From Oscillospiraceae bacterium (lineage in GTDB: Bacteria; Bacillota; Clostridia; Oscillospirales; Acutalibacteraceae): a stretch of DNA of 60,800 nt. Every line of letters starts with the position of its first letter. Within the stretch, counting starts at the first letter, position 1. The stretch spans positions 1-60,800 of the forward strand of contig WRBQ01000008.1 in NCBI GenBank assembly GCA_009784445.1, read 5' to 3'. The translations under genes and the position numbers were made by a program. The notes under the pieces are model-generated. The model made no database searches. It saw nothing but the letters and a program-made list of their open reading frames with translations, and was not told the DNA's origin. Below, piece after piece: positions 26,938 through 34,846 of this stretch.

Positions 26938-27615
26938 CTAAAATACCTCCGCGGCGAACAATTCGCCGTTGCTGAGCACAAAACGTCTGCCTTGCACCAT
27001 GAAAAATTTCTCAAACGGCCGGGCGATATCGACGGTTTCTTTCAGGTCGTAACCAGGCATTTGCAGCGTGCGCACCAAGTTTGATTCTGTGCAGCTGATG
27101 AGCAGGCGCTCGCCATAAGCAGAAATACCCAGCGGCCGGTTAAACACGCCGGATCCACCCACGCGCAGCACCATTTCGCAACTTTGCAGCGAAAACAAAG
27201 CAATAGCATTGCGTGCCGGCACGGTGTACCACAAGCCGTCGCTGGTGCTGACGATGTCGTGTGCGGGGGCATCGCGGTAACCCAAAAAGAACTCGGCGCC
27301 GTGGCTACCGTCTGGTTCATACAAACACAGCATGGCATCGCTGCGCAGCACGGCACAACCGCCGCCCGGCAGCCGCGCACTGCGGCATGCATAGGGTTCG
27401 GCTAGGCCGTCTGCCAAGTAAGGACCCAAGTCGCCGAACTTCACTTGCAGATATGCGCCTTCGGAAATGGGGCGGGTTTGCATGCTTTCACAGTCAACAA
27501 AATGAAAGGATGCGAAAACAGAACCATCCATTCTCGTATCCTGCCGAACGTATGCAATTGCGTGGTCGGTGGCAGCAAAGTCAACAACCTGCTGCGCAAG
27601 TGTGTGTAATTCCAT
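26938..27615 (-). CDS. Hypothetical protein, beta-propeller-like
   Basis: About 225 residues, no signal or membrane segment. Repeating short strands such as LWYTVPARNAIALF, GISAYGERLLISC and FFMVQGRRFVLSNGELF suggest a partial beta-propeller. No known family. ATG at 27615 is chosen for AGGAA upstream; a longer frame to 27720 runs into a structured RNA candidate. It forms an operon with the AbrB/MraZ-like gene, so it could be a sensor partner (inference). Confidence 0.5.
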   Translation of the reverse strand: MELHTLAQQVVDFAATDHAIAYVRQDTRMDGSVFASFHFVDCESMQTRPISEGAYLQVKFGDLGPYLADGLAEPYACRSARLPGGGCAVLRSDAMLCLYEPDGSHGAEFFLGYRDAPAHDIVSTSDGLWYTVPARNAIALFSLQSCEMVLRVGGSGVFNRPLGISAYGERLLISCTESNLVRTLQMPGYDLKETVDIARPFEKFFMVQGRRFVLSNGELFAAEVF

Positions 27616-27649
27616 GGTTCCTATTTCCCAGTAGCCCCACCAGGCCGCT

Positions 27650-27806
27650 ATGCATGAAATGACCTGCCCACAAAAAGCAGGTGGGTTGCCGCCCAACGCG
27701 CTCACGCTCCCTTCGTCCAACCAAGCACCATGCTTGGCCGGGAGGTCTGCAATCCTTCGTTGGAGCTAAGCTCCCGAATTAATACGTTGTAGGGTCATTC
27801 TTGCAT
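27650..27806 (-). ncRNA. Candidate 6S-like structured RNA
   Basis: The 235-base gap between two minus-strand genes folds as one long interrupted hairpin. Closing stem: bases 27650-27664 (ending AATGACC) with 27793-27806 (GGTCATT then CTTGCAT), about 12-14 pairs. Middle stem: CCAACG 27693-27698 with CGTTGG 27758-27763. Upper stem: CTCCC 27707-27711 with GGGAG 27740-27744. Tip: CCAAGCA 27721-27727 with TGCTTGG 27731-27737. Read on the minus strand it contains GTTGGGCGGCAACCCACC, similar to the 3' half of many 6S RNAs, and has a central open region. Length and shape fit 6S RNA, which sequesters RNA polymerase; identity is not proven and no promoter was recognised. Confidence 0.5.
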
Positions 27807-27850
27807 AGTTGTCGCACCCTGCAGGGCGATTTTCACAATGCTTCGAAATT

Positions 27851-28183
27851 TTACTCAAACGGAATGTCTAGGCGTTCGCTGAACACACGGCCAACAGAGT
27901 CAAACTCGGCTTCGTCTTCGATGATGGACAGGTAGATTTCGCCGTCCTCTTCTTCAACGCGCAGCAAAATAAGCTCGTCGTCGCCTTCTTCGTCTTCGCT
28001 GCCCACTAGGGGGGCCAGCGCAACGTAAGTGTGCTCGCCAACGTCCACGCGGTCGAGTTCCTCGAACACGTGCTCTTTGCCTTCTTCGTCAACCACGCTG
28101 ACGATATCTCCGCCCAGTTCGTCCAGCACATCGCTGTCAAATTCCTCGGCGGCATCGCCTTGGCGAAACAGGTCATCGTTCAT
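27851..28183 (-). CDS. DUF1292 family protein
   Basis: 110 residues, strongly acidic. The core (VSVVDEEGKEHVFEELDRVD, YVALAPL, ELILLRVEEEDGE, FDSVGRVFSERL) matches the DUF1292/YrzB group of small Firmicute proteins, whose function is unknown. AAGGAGGGC lies 8 bases before the ATG. It has its own promoter at 28218-28246 and precedes the RNA candidate on the same strand. Confidence 0.85.
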   Translation of the reverse strand: MNDDLFRQGDAAEEFDSDVLDELGGDIVSVVDEEGKEHVFEELDRVDVGEHTYVALAPLVGSEDEEGDDELILLRVEEEDGEIYLSIIEDEAEFDSVGRVFSERLDIPFE

Positions 28184-28217
28184 TCAATTTGCCCTCCTTG
28201 AAATTTTGCTATACCTT

Positions 28218-28246
28218 ATTGTACCCCATTCCGGGCAAATAGTCAA
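28218..28246 (-). promoter_or_regulatory. Promoter of the DUF1292 gene
   Basis: On the minus strand TTGACT (28246-28241), 17-base spacer, TACAAT (28223-28218). Confidence 0.75.
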
Positions 28247-28279
28247 GCGTTTTTTTCGAGGCTTACAATATACAACAAC

Positions 28280-28312
28280 AAAGCCCCTACCTTGCGGCGG
28301 GGCAGCTTTTTG
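28280..28312 (-). terminator. Terminator of sodA
   Basis: On the minus strand AGCTGCCCCGC and GTAGGGGCTTT form a stem around GCAAG, followed by TTTGTTGTTG. Confidence 0.6.
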
Positions 28313-28323
28313 ACGTGATGCAT

Positions 28324-28908
28324 TTAGGGACAGTAAAGTTCGCTGGCCCGGCCAAAGTTGGCCACCTTGAACCATGCGTCGATGTAATCCGCGCGCACGT
28401 TGAAGTGCTTGAGATAGTAGGCGTGCTCCCACACATCAATGCAGGCGAGGGGGCACAGGCCCTGCGCAAGGGGAGTATCCTGCCCGCAGGTGGTGACGAT
28501 ACACAGCTGCCCGCGGCGGTTGCAGCACAGCCAGGTATAGCCCGAGCCGAAGACCTCCAGTGCGCGCGCCTTGAACTGCGCCTGAAACGCGGCTGCGCTG
28601 CCGTATTGCCGCTGAATTTGCGCGGCAAGGCGCCCGCTTGGCGCGCTGCCGCCGGGCGTCATGCCCAGAAAAAAGAACTCGTGGTTGTACACACCGCCTG
28701 CGTTGCGCAAAACGGCGGTGTTGCGGCTGCGCAGCAGCAGTTGTTTCAGGCTGCAATTTTGCAGCTGCGGGCAGGCCTCAAGGGCGGCGTTGAGGTTATT
28801 GACGTAGGTTTGCATGTGGCGATCGTGGTGCAGTTGCATGGTTTGTGCGTCGATGTATGGTTCCAGTGCATTGTAGGCATAGGGCAGCGGTGGCAAGGTG
28901 AACGGCAT
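28324..28908 (-). CDS. sodA: Superoxide dismutase, Fe/Mn family
   Basis: 194 residues. N-terminal helical domain with HHDRHMQTYVNNLN (first His ligands), VYNHEFFF (second His), and C-terminal DVWEHAYYL (Asp and His ligands) define the Fe/Mn family. It converts superoxide to oxygen and peroxide, an oxygen-protection function in an anaerobe. It is somewhat Cys-rich (CCNRRG, CIDVWEH). ATG at 28908 is chosen for GGGGGGATATT upstream. Metal choice cannot be read. Confidence 0.93.
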   Translation of the reverse strand: MPFTLPPLPYAYNALEPYIDAQTMQLHHDRHMQTYVNNLNAALEACPQLQNCSLKQLLLRSRNTAVLRNAGGVYNHEFFFLGMTPGGSAPSGRLAAQIQRQYGSAAAFQAQFKARALEVFGSGYTWLCCNRRGQLCIVTTCGQDTPLAQGLCPLACIDVWEHAYYLKHFNVRADYIDAWFKVANFGRASELYCP

Positions 28909-28972
28909 AATATCCCCCCTGTGTGCGTTTTGGCTATGCATATGCAGCAGCAAGAAAATTTATGAAAAAAGC

Positions 28973-29001
28973 TTGACAAATTGCTTTGCTTGTGCTATAC
29001 T
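28973..29001 (+). promoter_or_regulatory. Sigma-A promoter of rplJ-rplL
   Basis: Perfect TTGACA at 28973-28978, 17-base spacer, TATACT at 28996-29001. Confidence 0.9.
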
Positions 29002-29007
29002 ATTTTT

Positions 29008-29124
29008 GTTCTGCCCAAGACAGCAGGTGGCGGCCATGTGCCGCGTAAATCCCGCCGAGGAAGAGCACAAGTAATTACATGATTATTGTGCGTCTTTTTG
29101 CAATGGCAGAAAGGCGCATTTTTT
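29008..29124 (+). ncRNA. Ribosomal protein L10 leader
   Basis: The transcript start is followed by CAAGACAGCAGGTGG and later CCCGCCGAGGA, the conserved paired elements of the L10 leader, in which L10 (with L12) binds its own mRNA. An attenuator hairpin lies at 29088-29124. The leader ends before the rplJ ribosome binding site. Confidence 0.85.
29088..29124 (+). terminator. Attenuator in the L10 leader
   Basis: GTGCGTCTTT (29088-29097) pairs with AAAGGCGCAT (29110-29119), ten pairs with two G-U, followed by TTTTTT. It probably gives premature termination when L10 binds the leader. Confidence 0.75.
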
Positions 29125-29160
29125 GTGCCTTGCACTATGACGAAAGGAGAACCAAAGCCT

Positions 29161-29760
29161 ATGCCAAGCCCCAAAATTTTGGAGCAAAAACAAGCCGCCG
29201 TGGCAGCCTTGGCCGAAACCCTGCGTGGATCCGTCACCGGTGTGTTGGTGGAGTACAAAGGCATTAGCGTGGCTGACGACACCAAGCTGCGTGCCGAACT
29301 GCGCGAAGCCGGCATTGAGTACCACGTAGTGAAAAACACCCTGCTGGAACTGGCCGCCAAAGAAGTGGAACTGGATGGTATGGAAGAACACCTGAAAGGC
29401 TCAACTGCGTTGGCAACTAGCACAGAAGACTACACTGCTGCTGCACGTATCTTGGCTAAGTATGCACAAACCAGCAAGACCTTTAAGATCAAAAGTGGCT
29501 ATCTGGATGGCAAAGTGATTGACGCTGCACGCGTTGATGCCTTGGCCAAACTGCCCTCACGCGATGTGCTGCTGGCCACGGTTTGCTGTGCGTTCCAAGC
29601 GCCGATTGCGGCGTTTGCACGCGGCGTGCAAGCCATTGTGGACAAAAGCGGCGAAGTGGTGGAAGCCGCTGCCGAAGCGGTTGAAGCTGCCCCCGAAGTG
29701 GTTGCCGAAGTTGCAGCCGAAGCCCCCGCAGAAGAAGCTCCGGCTGCTGCCGAAGCGTAA
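29161..29760 (+). CDS. rplJ: 50S ribosomal protein L10
   Basis: 199 residues. The N-terminal rRNA-binding domain (VAALAETLRGSVTGVLVEYKGI, LRAELREAGIEYHVVKNTLLE) and helix that binds L12 dimers are present. The C terminus is extended by about 30 Ala/Glu residues (AAEAVEAAPEVVAEVAAEAP), longer than the usual 165-175 residue form. ATG at 29161 follows AAGGAGA at normal distance. First gene of rplJL; controlled by the L10 leader. Confidence 0.96.
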   Translation: MPSPKILEQKQAAVAALAETLRGSVTGVLVEYKGISVADDTKLRAELREAGIEYHVVKNTLLELAAKEVELDGMEEHLKGSTALATSTEDYTAAARILAKYAQTSKTFKIKSGYLDGKVIDAARVDALAKLPSRDVLLATVCCAFQAPIAAFARGVQAIVDKSGEVVEAAAEAVEAAPEVVAEVAAEAPAEEAPAAAEA

Positions 29761-29790
29761 CCCAACATTACATTAAGGAGTAAATTTATT

Positions 29791-30171
29791 ATGGCTAACG
29801 AAAAAATTGCAAGCATTATTGAAACCCTAAAAGGCCTTACCGTGCTGGAACTTTCCGAGCTGGTGAAAGCTGTTGAAGAAGAATTTGGCGTGAGCGCTGC
29901 TGCAGCTGTTGCTGTTGCTGCCCCTGCTGACGGCGGCGGCGGTGCTGCTGCAGAAGAACAAACCGAATTCGACGTGGTGCTGAACAAAGCCGGTGCCAAC
30001 AAAATCCCCGTGATTAAAGCAGTGCGCGAGCTGACCGGTCTTGGTCTGGCTGATGCGAAAAAACTCGTTGACGGCGCACCCAGCACCATCAAAGAGAAAA
30101 TCGGCAAAGAAGATGCTGAAGCTGCCAAAGCAAAATTGGAAGCTGAAGGCGCCGAAGTGGAACTCAAATAA
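29791..30171 (+). CDS. rplL: 50S ribosomal protein L7/L12
   Basis: 126 residues. N-terminal dimerisation helix region ([20 protein letters not shown]), Ala/Gly hinge, C-terminal factor-binding domain ([38 protein letters not shown]). It recruits translation factors as the ribosome stalk. AAGGAG precedes the ATG. The stop codon directly abuts a palindromic repeat. Confidence 0.97.
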   Translation: MANEKIASIIETLKGLTVLELSELVKAVEEEFGVSAAAAVAVAAPADGGGGAAAEEQTEFDVVLNKAGANKIPVIKAVRELTGLGLADAKKLVDGAPSTIKEKIGKEDAEAAKAKLEAEGAEVELK

Positions 30172-30262
30172 CCACCTGCGGTGGGGCTCCCTCGCGCGCT
30201 TGCTTTTGTGCGCGTATAGCCTTGCGGCACGCGTGAATGCGCTGTGCGAAATCAAACAAAAC
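30172..30262. repeat. Palindromic repeat, family 1, copy C (long form)
   Basis: CCACCTGCGGTGG then GGCTCCCTCGCGC, a second half TTGCGGCACGCG, and directly the terminator. The whole block to 30296 matches 58460-58570 in order and sequence, so repeat and terminator travel together as a module of about 120 bases. Confidence 0.8.
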
Positions 30263-30296
30263 AACCCCTGTCACTAACGACGGGGGTTGTTTTTTA
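30263..30296 (+). terminator. Terminator of rplJ-rplL
   Basis: AACCCCTGTC pairs with GACGGGGGTT around ACTAAC, followed by GTTTTTT. Confidence 0.9.
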
Positions 30297-30320
30297 TGGT
30301 TGGCGTGTGTGCGGGTTCCA

Positions 30321-32162
30321 TCACCCAATCATGTCATAGTACCGCCCAAACCAGTAGGGGAAGGTGTAGACGTAGCAGCTTTCCACTAGGCAGTCTTGGC
30401 CTTCGCCGTCATCCCAGTCGCGGAACTGGTGCGGATTGCGGTCATACTTGGAGATGTAGCGCTCGTCGTCGGGCAGTAAAAAGCCGGTTTCTAGGTAGGC
30501 GTTGAAGGGCAGGCTGTAGTTGCTGTCGCGGTTGGTGCCGCGCCACAGCCGCATGGGTAAATCGTGCCGTGTGCTGAGGCTGACGTTGGAGGCTAGGCGG
30601 CTTTGCGGGCTGCGATAGAACCAATGCTCCAGCTTTGCCCAGTTGAGGGGTTCGTCGGGGCAGGCGAGGTGGAAGGGCAGGTCGTAGCCCGGGTTGTGTT
30701 CACGGCCAATGCTGCCGCGCCAGCTTTTGAAGCCTGCGGTGAATTTTGCGCGTAATTCTTCGTTTGGTTCAAGCAGCAGTAGCAGCCAAAACGCAGTGAC
30801 CGCCAGCATGTGGTCGCCGTACATAATCGACTCGGCTAGGTCAACGCCTTCGTCTTGTGCCATGACTTCAAAGCGTTCGGCGTGGTGCTGCGGGCGCTCG
30901 GCGTAGCCTTGCTGGATGCACAAGTCGTACTCTTCTTTCCACTTGCCTTGCTCGCCGGTGACATCCATGGTCACGCGCAGATACATGAGGTATTGCGCGC
31001 TGTTCAGGCATGAGTCAATCCAGCCGATGTCGCTTTGAAAATAACGCAGGCTCCATTTGCCCCAAGTGGTGGGACCCCATGGCTCGCTCATTTCGCGGTT
31101 GTTGCGCATGAGGTGCTCCATCACGTTGATGCAGGCTTGGCGGCTGAGCGCGGCTAGCTCCGGGTCATCTTCGCCGAGGATTTTATTCAAGTAGTAGAAA
31201 TGCGCAAAATGTAAGGTGAGCTCATCGCTGCTGGTGTCGCCTTTGTAGGCAATGCCTAGGTCGCCGATGCCTTCGTCCAGATAGAGCTTGCGCAGGCGGT
31301 CGGGAATGAGGCTGACATCGTGCGGCGCGCTTTTGCCGGCTAGACCGCGTTCGTGCACAGTTGGGGTAGGCACAACCTGCGCGGTACCGTCGGGCATTTT
31401 GCGAAAGAAATAGTTAAAGCTGGGCACGGGTTCGTGCGGCGCAAGATAAGTGCGTGCCACAAAGCCATCGCCCCGTGCGGGGATGTAAGTCAGCAGCAGC
31501 ATGGCCTCACTGGCGCGGGTGACGACTTTCTTAATGCGCTGGGTTTCGGGATGGTCTGGCCCAAGTTCACGCTTGAGCACAGCGTAGTGCATTAACTCAC
31601 CCATGGCAAAGGTGCAGCCAAAGCAGCCGTCGTTGTCGCTTTCGTTGTAGGGCAGGGCACTGCTCATGTCGCGCGGTTTGGCCAGCCAGCGCTGTGTGAC
31701 CATGCCGCGACGGTCAACGACGTCCAGGGTTTCTTGCAGCAGATGATTTGCCTTTTGTTCGGCATCCATCCATTTCATATCAATGCGTGCTGCGCCGCTC
31801 TTGGTCAGTGCCCAGAGGCTTTCGTGGGTGGCGTCGTCCTCGGGTTTTGCGGGCAGCAAAGCAAGCACCTCGTTGTGCGGAATATCACGCCGTGCGCCAA
31901 AATACATCAGCCGGTCGTCTGCGATGCGGGCATTGGGATCATAGCGTGTTAACCCGGTTTTCGCGCCGAACCACACAATGCCATCGCGCGTTGCCGCCTG
32001 GCAGGTGTAGTCACTGCGTTTGCTGGGCATGGGCAGTTTTACGCTGCTTGTATCGGCGGGCTGTTGCGTGGCGGTGAATAATTCAACGGGAATGCCGGGG
32101 TCGCCTTCTGGATAGAATGTGCAAAAGCGGTTGAGGTGACGCTGCAAGGTGAGTTTCGGCAT
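30321..32162 (-). CDS. Large hypothetical protein, possibly propeller plus helical barrel
   Basis: 613 residues, no signal peptide. Residues about 50-130 look like propeller strands (GIVWFGAKTGLTRYDPNA, ESLWALTKSGAARI), as in the input domains of hybrid sensors. Residues about 170-610 are mainly helical with aromatic-rich segments (CFGCTFAMGELMHY, SLRYFQSDIGWIDSCLNSAQYL, YWFGRYYDMIG), compatible with an alpha/alpha toroid of the glycosidase type. No catalytic residues can be named. AAAGGAGA precedes the ATG. It stands alone, convergent with rplL, divergent from the thioester-domain gene. Confidence 0.6.
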   Translation of the reverse strand: MPKLTLQRHLNRFCTFYPEGDPGIPVELFTATQQPADTSSVKLPMPSKRSDYTCQAATRDGIVWFGAKTGLTRYDPNARIADDRLMYFGARRDIPHNEVLALLPAKPEDDATHESLWALTKSGAARIDMKWMDAEQKANHLLQETLDVVDRRGMVTQRWLAKPRDMSSALPYNESDNDGCFGCTFAMGELMHYAVLKRELGPDHPETQRIKKVVTRASEAMLLLTYIPARGDGFVARTYLAPHEPVPSFNYFFRKMPDGTAQVVPTPTVHERGLAGKSAPHDVSLIPDRLRKLYLDEGIGDLGIAYKGDTSSDELTLHFAHFYYLNKILGEDDPELAALSRQACINVMEHLMRNNREMSEPWGPTTWGKWSLRYFQSDIGWIDSCLNSAQYLMYLRVTMDVTGEQGKWKEEYDLCIQQGYAERPQHHAERFEVMAQDEGVDLAESIMYGDHMLAVTAFWLLLLLEPNEELRAKFTAGFKSWRGSIGREHNPGYDLPFHLACPDEPLNWAKLEHWFYRSPQSRLASNVSLSTRHDLPMRLWRGTNRDSNYSLPFNAYLETGFLLPDDERYISKYDRNPHQFRDWDDGEGQDCLVESCYVYTFPYWFGRYYDMIG

Positions 32163-32238
32163 GGGCGTTCTCCTTTGCTGTAGTATGTCCTATTATACAC
32201 GATGCGCAAGGCGATGTCAATGCGAAATCGTGATTCGC

Positions 32239-32266
32239 ACCCACAACTTATCCCGTACATATCATA
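32239..32266 (+). promoter_or_regulatory. Sigma-K/sigma-E-like promoter of the thioester-domain gene
   Basis: AC at 32239-32240, 17-base spacer, CATATCATA at 32258-32266, matching the AC-N16/17-CATANNNTA pattern of the late mother-cell sigma factor. The start codon follows 33 bases later. The same pattern with the same spacing precedes the other Cys-rich gene (47322-47349). Confidence 0.55.
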
Positions 32267-32299
32267 GAGTAATCAATGTGATAGCAAGGGGGAGCCGCC

Positions 32300-33838
32300 T
32301 TGGAAGAATTGACCGCATTGGAAAGCGTAGAAGCACTATCCGATCAGGTGGATTGCATTAACCCGGTGATGATGCCCGGCGGTGGGGTAACTGCAACGTT
32401 TTACGGGGAAGTGGGTCCCGGCGTGGATAACGTCATCGGTTATGACACCGACGAACATAATCTGTGGCTTTATCCGTTTACCTACCAAGGCACAAACGGT
32501 TATGCCTATTGCTTAATTCGTGGTGTACCTGCGCCGCAGGGGCCGGTGGGCAATGTTTCGGCTGCGCAGGCCATGCCGGGGGTGAGTGAAATGATTCACC
32601 GCGCGGTAGCTTGGGTGATTGCCAACGCGCCCGCGCCGCCCGGCGATGACCCTGAGGGCACCGCTCGTTTTTGGAACCTGCTGGGCATCAACTGTGGCCG
32701 CGGCTGGGATGCCTATGGTGTTTCGCAGCTAGCCATTTGGACGTTGCTGGGGCAGATTGAACGCAACGGCTTTGTCTTTTTGCCACCCGGCGACCAAGAT
32801 TGCTTGATCGTCGCCTACAACAGGCTGATTGACATCGCCATCGACTATGCCACGGGTAACCTCAATTGTAGCGGTGGTGGCGGTGCGGCTGGTTCGGGTT
32901 GCGGCGGTGATGGTGGTTCCGGTGGCACAGGCGGTGGCAGTTGTTGTGGTTCTGGCAGCTCGTGCAGTAGCAGCCAAGCTTGCTCGTCTACTGTGATACC
33001 GTTTGGCTGCCAAATTGGGCGCATTGTTTGCTGCAATACAAGCCGACGGCCGGCAAACACCACCGAACCCTTCCTTATCTTTGTAGGTTGCCCAAATGAC
33101 TTGCGCGAACATTGCGGCCGGGTGTTGATTGGCCCGTTCCGTTTGGCGGCAAGCAGCGGCGGCACGCCAACCATCACGCTGCGGCCCTGCAATTGCTGCA
33201 CTGATGTGGCCTTTGACATCGTTGACCATTGTGGGCGTCCCACCACACCTGAAGTTTGCAATGAGTTTTACATATCGTTTCGCCCGCCTAGCCCCAACTT
33301 CTGTTTTGAGCTGTGCGCCGAAATTGACGTGACAATTACATCGGTATATTTCTTTCGTGAGCCGGGCGGGCTTTCGCAAAACATGGGTATTCCTATACGC
33401 CGCCGTGTGCGCCGCCGCACTTGCATTCAAGTGTGCATTGAGCTTACGCCGCCGCCCCCGCCGCCGCCGTTATTGCCGCCCCCACCACCGCCTGCGCCGC
33501 CGCCCGGCGACGTTACCGTGAACAACAATAATAATAACAATAACAACGCCAACTCCAGCAACAATAACTCCACGATGCAAACGTTGATGGAAACGCTGCT
33601 GCTAAGCTCGATGTTGGGCCAGCAGCCCGCCTCGCAACCAGTGCCTGTTCCAGTGCCGCAACCGGTGCCCGTGCCGGTGGAACACCCGGTGCATGTGCCT
33701 TACCCAGCGCCATGCCCAGTGCCGTGCCCGATGCCATACCCTGAACCCTGCTTTGTTCCGCCGCCGGATATCTTCGTTTGCCAGCCGCAATGCGGGGCGC
33801 GCCCGCCCGACTTCGCCAGCATGCTGGGCAATTGGTAA
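32300..33838 (+). CDS. Thioester-domain, Cys- and Pro-rich protein, probable spore surface component
   Basis: 512 residues, no signal peptide, no membrane helix, no sortase motif. Residues about 25-185 match a thioester (TED) domain: NGYAYCLIRG with Cys71 and VSQLAIWTLLGQ with Gln143, the pair that forms the internal Cys-Gln bond, so covalent capture of an amine is possible. A Gly/Ser/Cys linker (190-235) precedes a Cys-rich middle domain (IGRIVCCNTS, CNCCTDVAFDIVDHCG, FCFELCAEIDV). Then come polyproline, a poly-Asn stretch and a Pro-Val/Cys tail (PVPVPQPVPVPVE, PCPVPCPMPYPEPC). Starts at TTG with AAGGGGGAG. Signal-less Cys-rich composition and the sigma-K-like promoter suggest assembly on the spore from the mother cell; this is inference. 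Confidence 0.75.
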   Translation: MEELTALESVEALSDQVDCINPVMMPGGGVTATFYGEVGPGVDNVIGYDTDEHNLWLYPFTYQGTNGYAYCLIRGVPAPQGPVGNVSAAQAMPGVSEMIHRAVAWVIANAPAPPGDDPEGTARFWNLLGINCGRGWDAYGVSQLAIWTLLGQIERNGFVFLPPGDQDCLIVAYNRLIDIAIDYATGNLNCSGGGGAAGSGCGGDGGSGGTGGGSCCGSGSSCSSSQACSSTVIPFGCQIGRIVCCNTSRRPANTTEPFLIFVGCPNDLREHCGRVLIGPFRLAASSGGTPTITLRPCNCCTDVAFDIVDHCGRPTTPEVCNEFYISFRPPSPNFCFELCAEIDVTITSVYFFREPGGLSQNMGIPIRRRVRRRTCIQVCIELTPPPPPPPLLPPPPPPAPPPGDVTVNNNNNNNNNANSSNNNSTMQTLMETLLLSSMLGQQPASQPVPVPVPQPVPVPVEHPVHVPYPAPCPVPCPMPYPEPCFVPPPDIFVCQPQCGARPPDFASMLGNW

Positions 33839-33880
33839 TCATTTTCGCAGGCCGAAAACAAGGGCTAAAAATCGCAGAAG

Positions 33881-34003
33881 GTGGCGAAAGATGGGCTGAT
33901 TACCACCACGCCGAATGCGAAACTCAAGTGCTTGATGACCAAAGAAGACGCCGAGGCCATGCAGCAGCAAATCAGCGGCCACAAGCAAAGTTCAGTACAA
34001 TAA
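33881..34003 (+). pseudogene. Short coding remnant, unidentified
   Basis: After the thioester gene an open stretch of 40 codons reads as protein-like sequence (GLITTTPNAKLKCLMTKEDAEAM). No ribosome binding site or initiation codon of quality is visible and an in-frame stop lies just upstream. It may be the end of a decayed gene; alternatively chance. Confidence 0.2.
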
Positions 34004-34068
34004 CACACAGCCCCACCGTTACGAATGTGACGTTGGGGACATTTTTTTGCGTTTTTACAAATTATCTA

Positions 34069-34097
34069 TTGTTTCGGCAAGCGGGATGTGGTATAAT
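34069..34097 (+). promoter_or_regulatory. Promoter of the CvpA-like - pgsA - clpE group
   Basis: TTGTTT at 34069-34074, 17-base spacer, TATAAT at 34092-34097. Confidence 0.65.
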
Positions 34098-34127
34098 AAA
34101 AGCTAATTATGCGAAAGGGGCGAGGCC

Positions 34128-34805
34128 ATGCTGCTGGATATCGCGTTGTTTGTGCTGTTTGTGGCGGTGGTGCTGTGGTCTGCCAAACGCGGGTTGATTG
34201 TGACCGCGTTGCGTGTGGCCGCATGGGTGGTGAGCTTTGTGCTGTCGCGCATGCTGGGCAGTTTTCTGGCTCAGCCGCTGTATAACGCCATTGCCGCGCC
34301 TCTAGTGCGCAATGCCATTGCCGAAAATCTTGACCCGGTGATGCAGAACGATGCCGTGCAAGGTGCACAGCAACTGCTGGTGAGTATCCCCAATTTCTTC
34401 TTGCAGTTGGCACAGCGCACAGGCGGTGTGACGGAAGATTATTTGCTGCAAAATGCTGCTGCACAGCCCTTTGACGCACAGTCGGCGGCCTATGCGCTGG
34501 AACAAAGCGTGATTGCGCCGATTGGCGAGGCGGTATTCCAGTTTGTGCTGACGCTTATTTGCTTTGTTTTGCTGATGCTTGCGTGCCGCTTGGTGGTGCA
34601 CAAGCTGGCCAAGGTGCGTAAGCTACCGATAATCAGGCAGTTCGATGGCCTGCTGGGCGGGCTTGCGGGTTTGCTCAAGGGCGCGCTGCTGGTAGCCATC
34701 GTGGTGCTGGTGGTGCAGTTGATTGCGGCACTGGCGAACCAAGACGGTGCCTTTGTGCAGCAGGTAGACAGCTCAATCGTTGTGTCGTGGTTAAGTTGGG
34801 CGTAA
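34128..34805 (+). CDS. CvpA-family membrane protein
   Basis: 225 residues with four hydrophobic segments; start LLDIALFVLFVAVVLWSAKRGLI and AAWVVSFVLSRMLG fit the CvpA family (colicin V production protein), whose role in envelope homeostasis is unclear. A soluble loop separates two pairs of helices. First gene of a probable operon with pgsA and the ClpE-like gene. Confidence 0.75.
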   Translation: MLLDIALFVLFVAVVLWSAKRGLIVTALRVAAWVVSFVLSRMLGSFLAQPLYNAIAAPLVRNAIAENLDPVMQNDAVQGAQQLLVSIPNFFLQLAQRTGGVTEDYLLQNAAAQPFDAQSAAYALEQSVIAPIGEAVFQFVLTLICFVLLMLACRLVVHKLAKVRKLPIIRQFDGLLGGLAGLLKGALLVAIVVLVVQLIAALANQDGAFVQQVDSSIVVSWLSWA

Positions 34806-34846
34806 TTTGCCCCGGAAATATCAAGTAACATATCGAGGAGAGTTCC

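Noticed and set aside
27616-27720. N-terminal extension of the propeller-like gene
   Set aside because: The extension overlaps the structured RNA candidate and the AGGAA site favours 27615.
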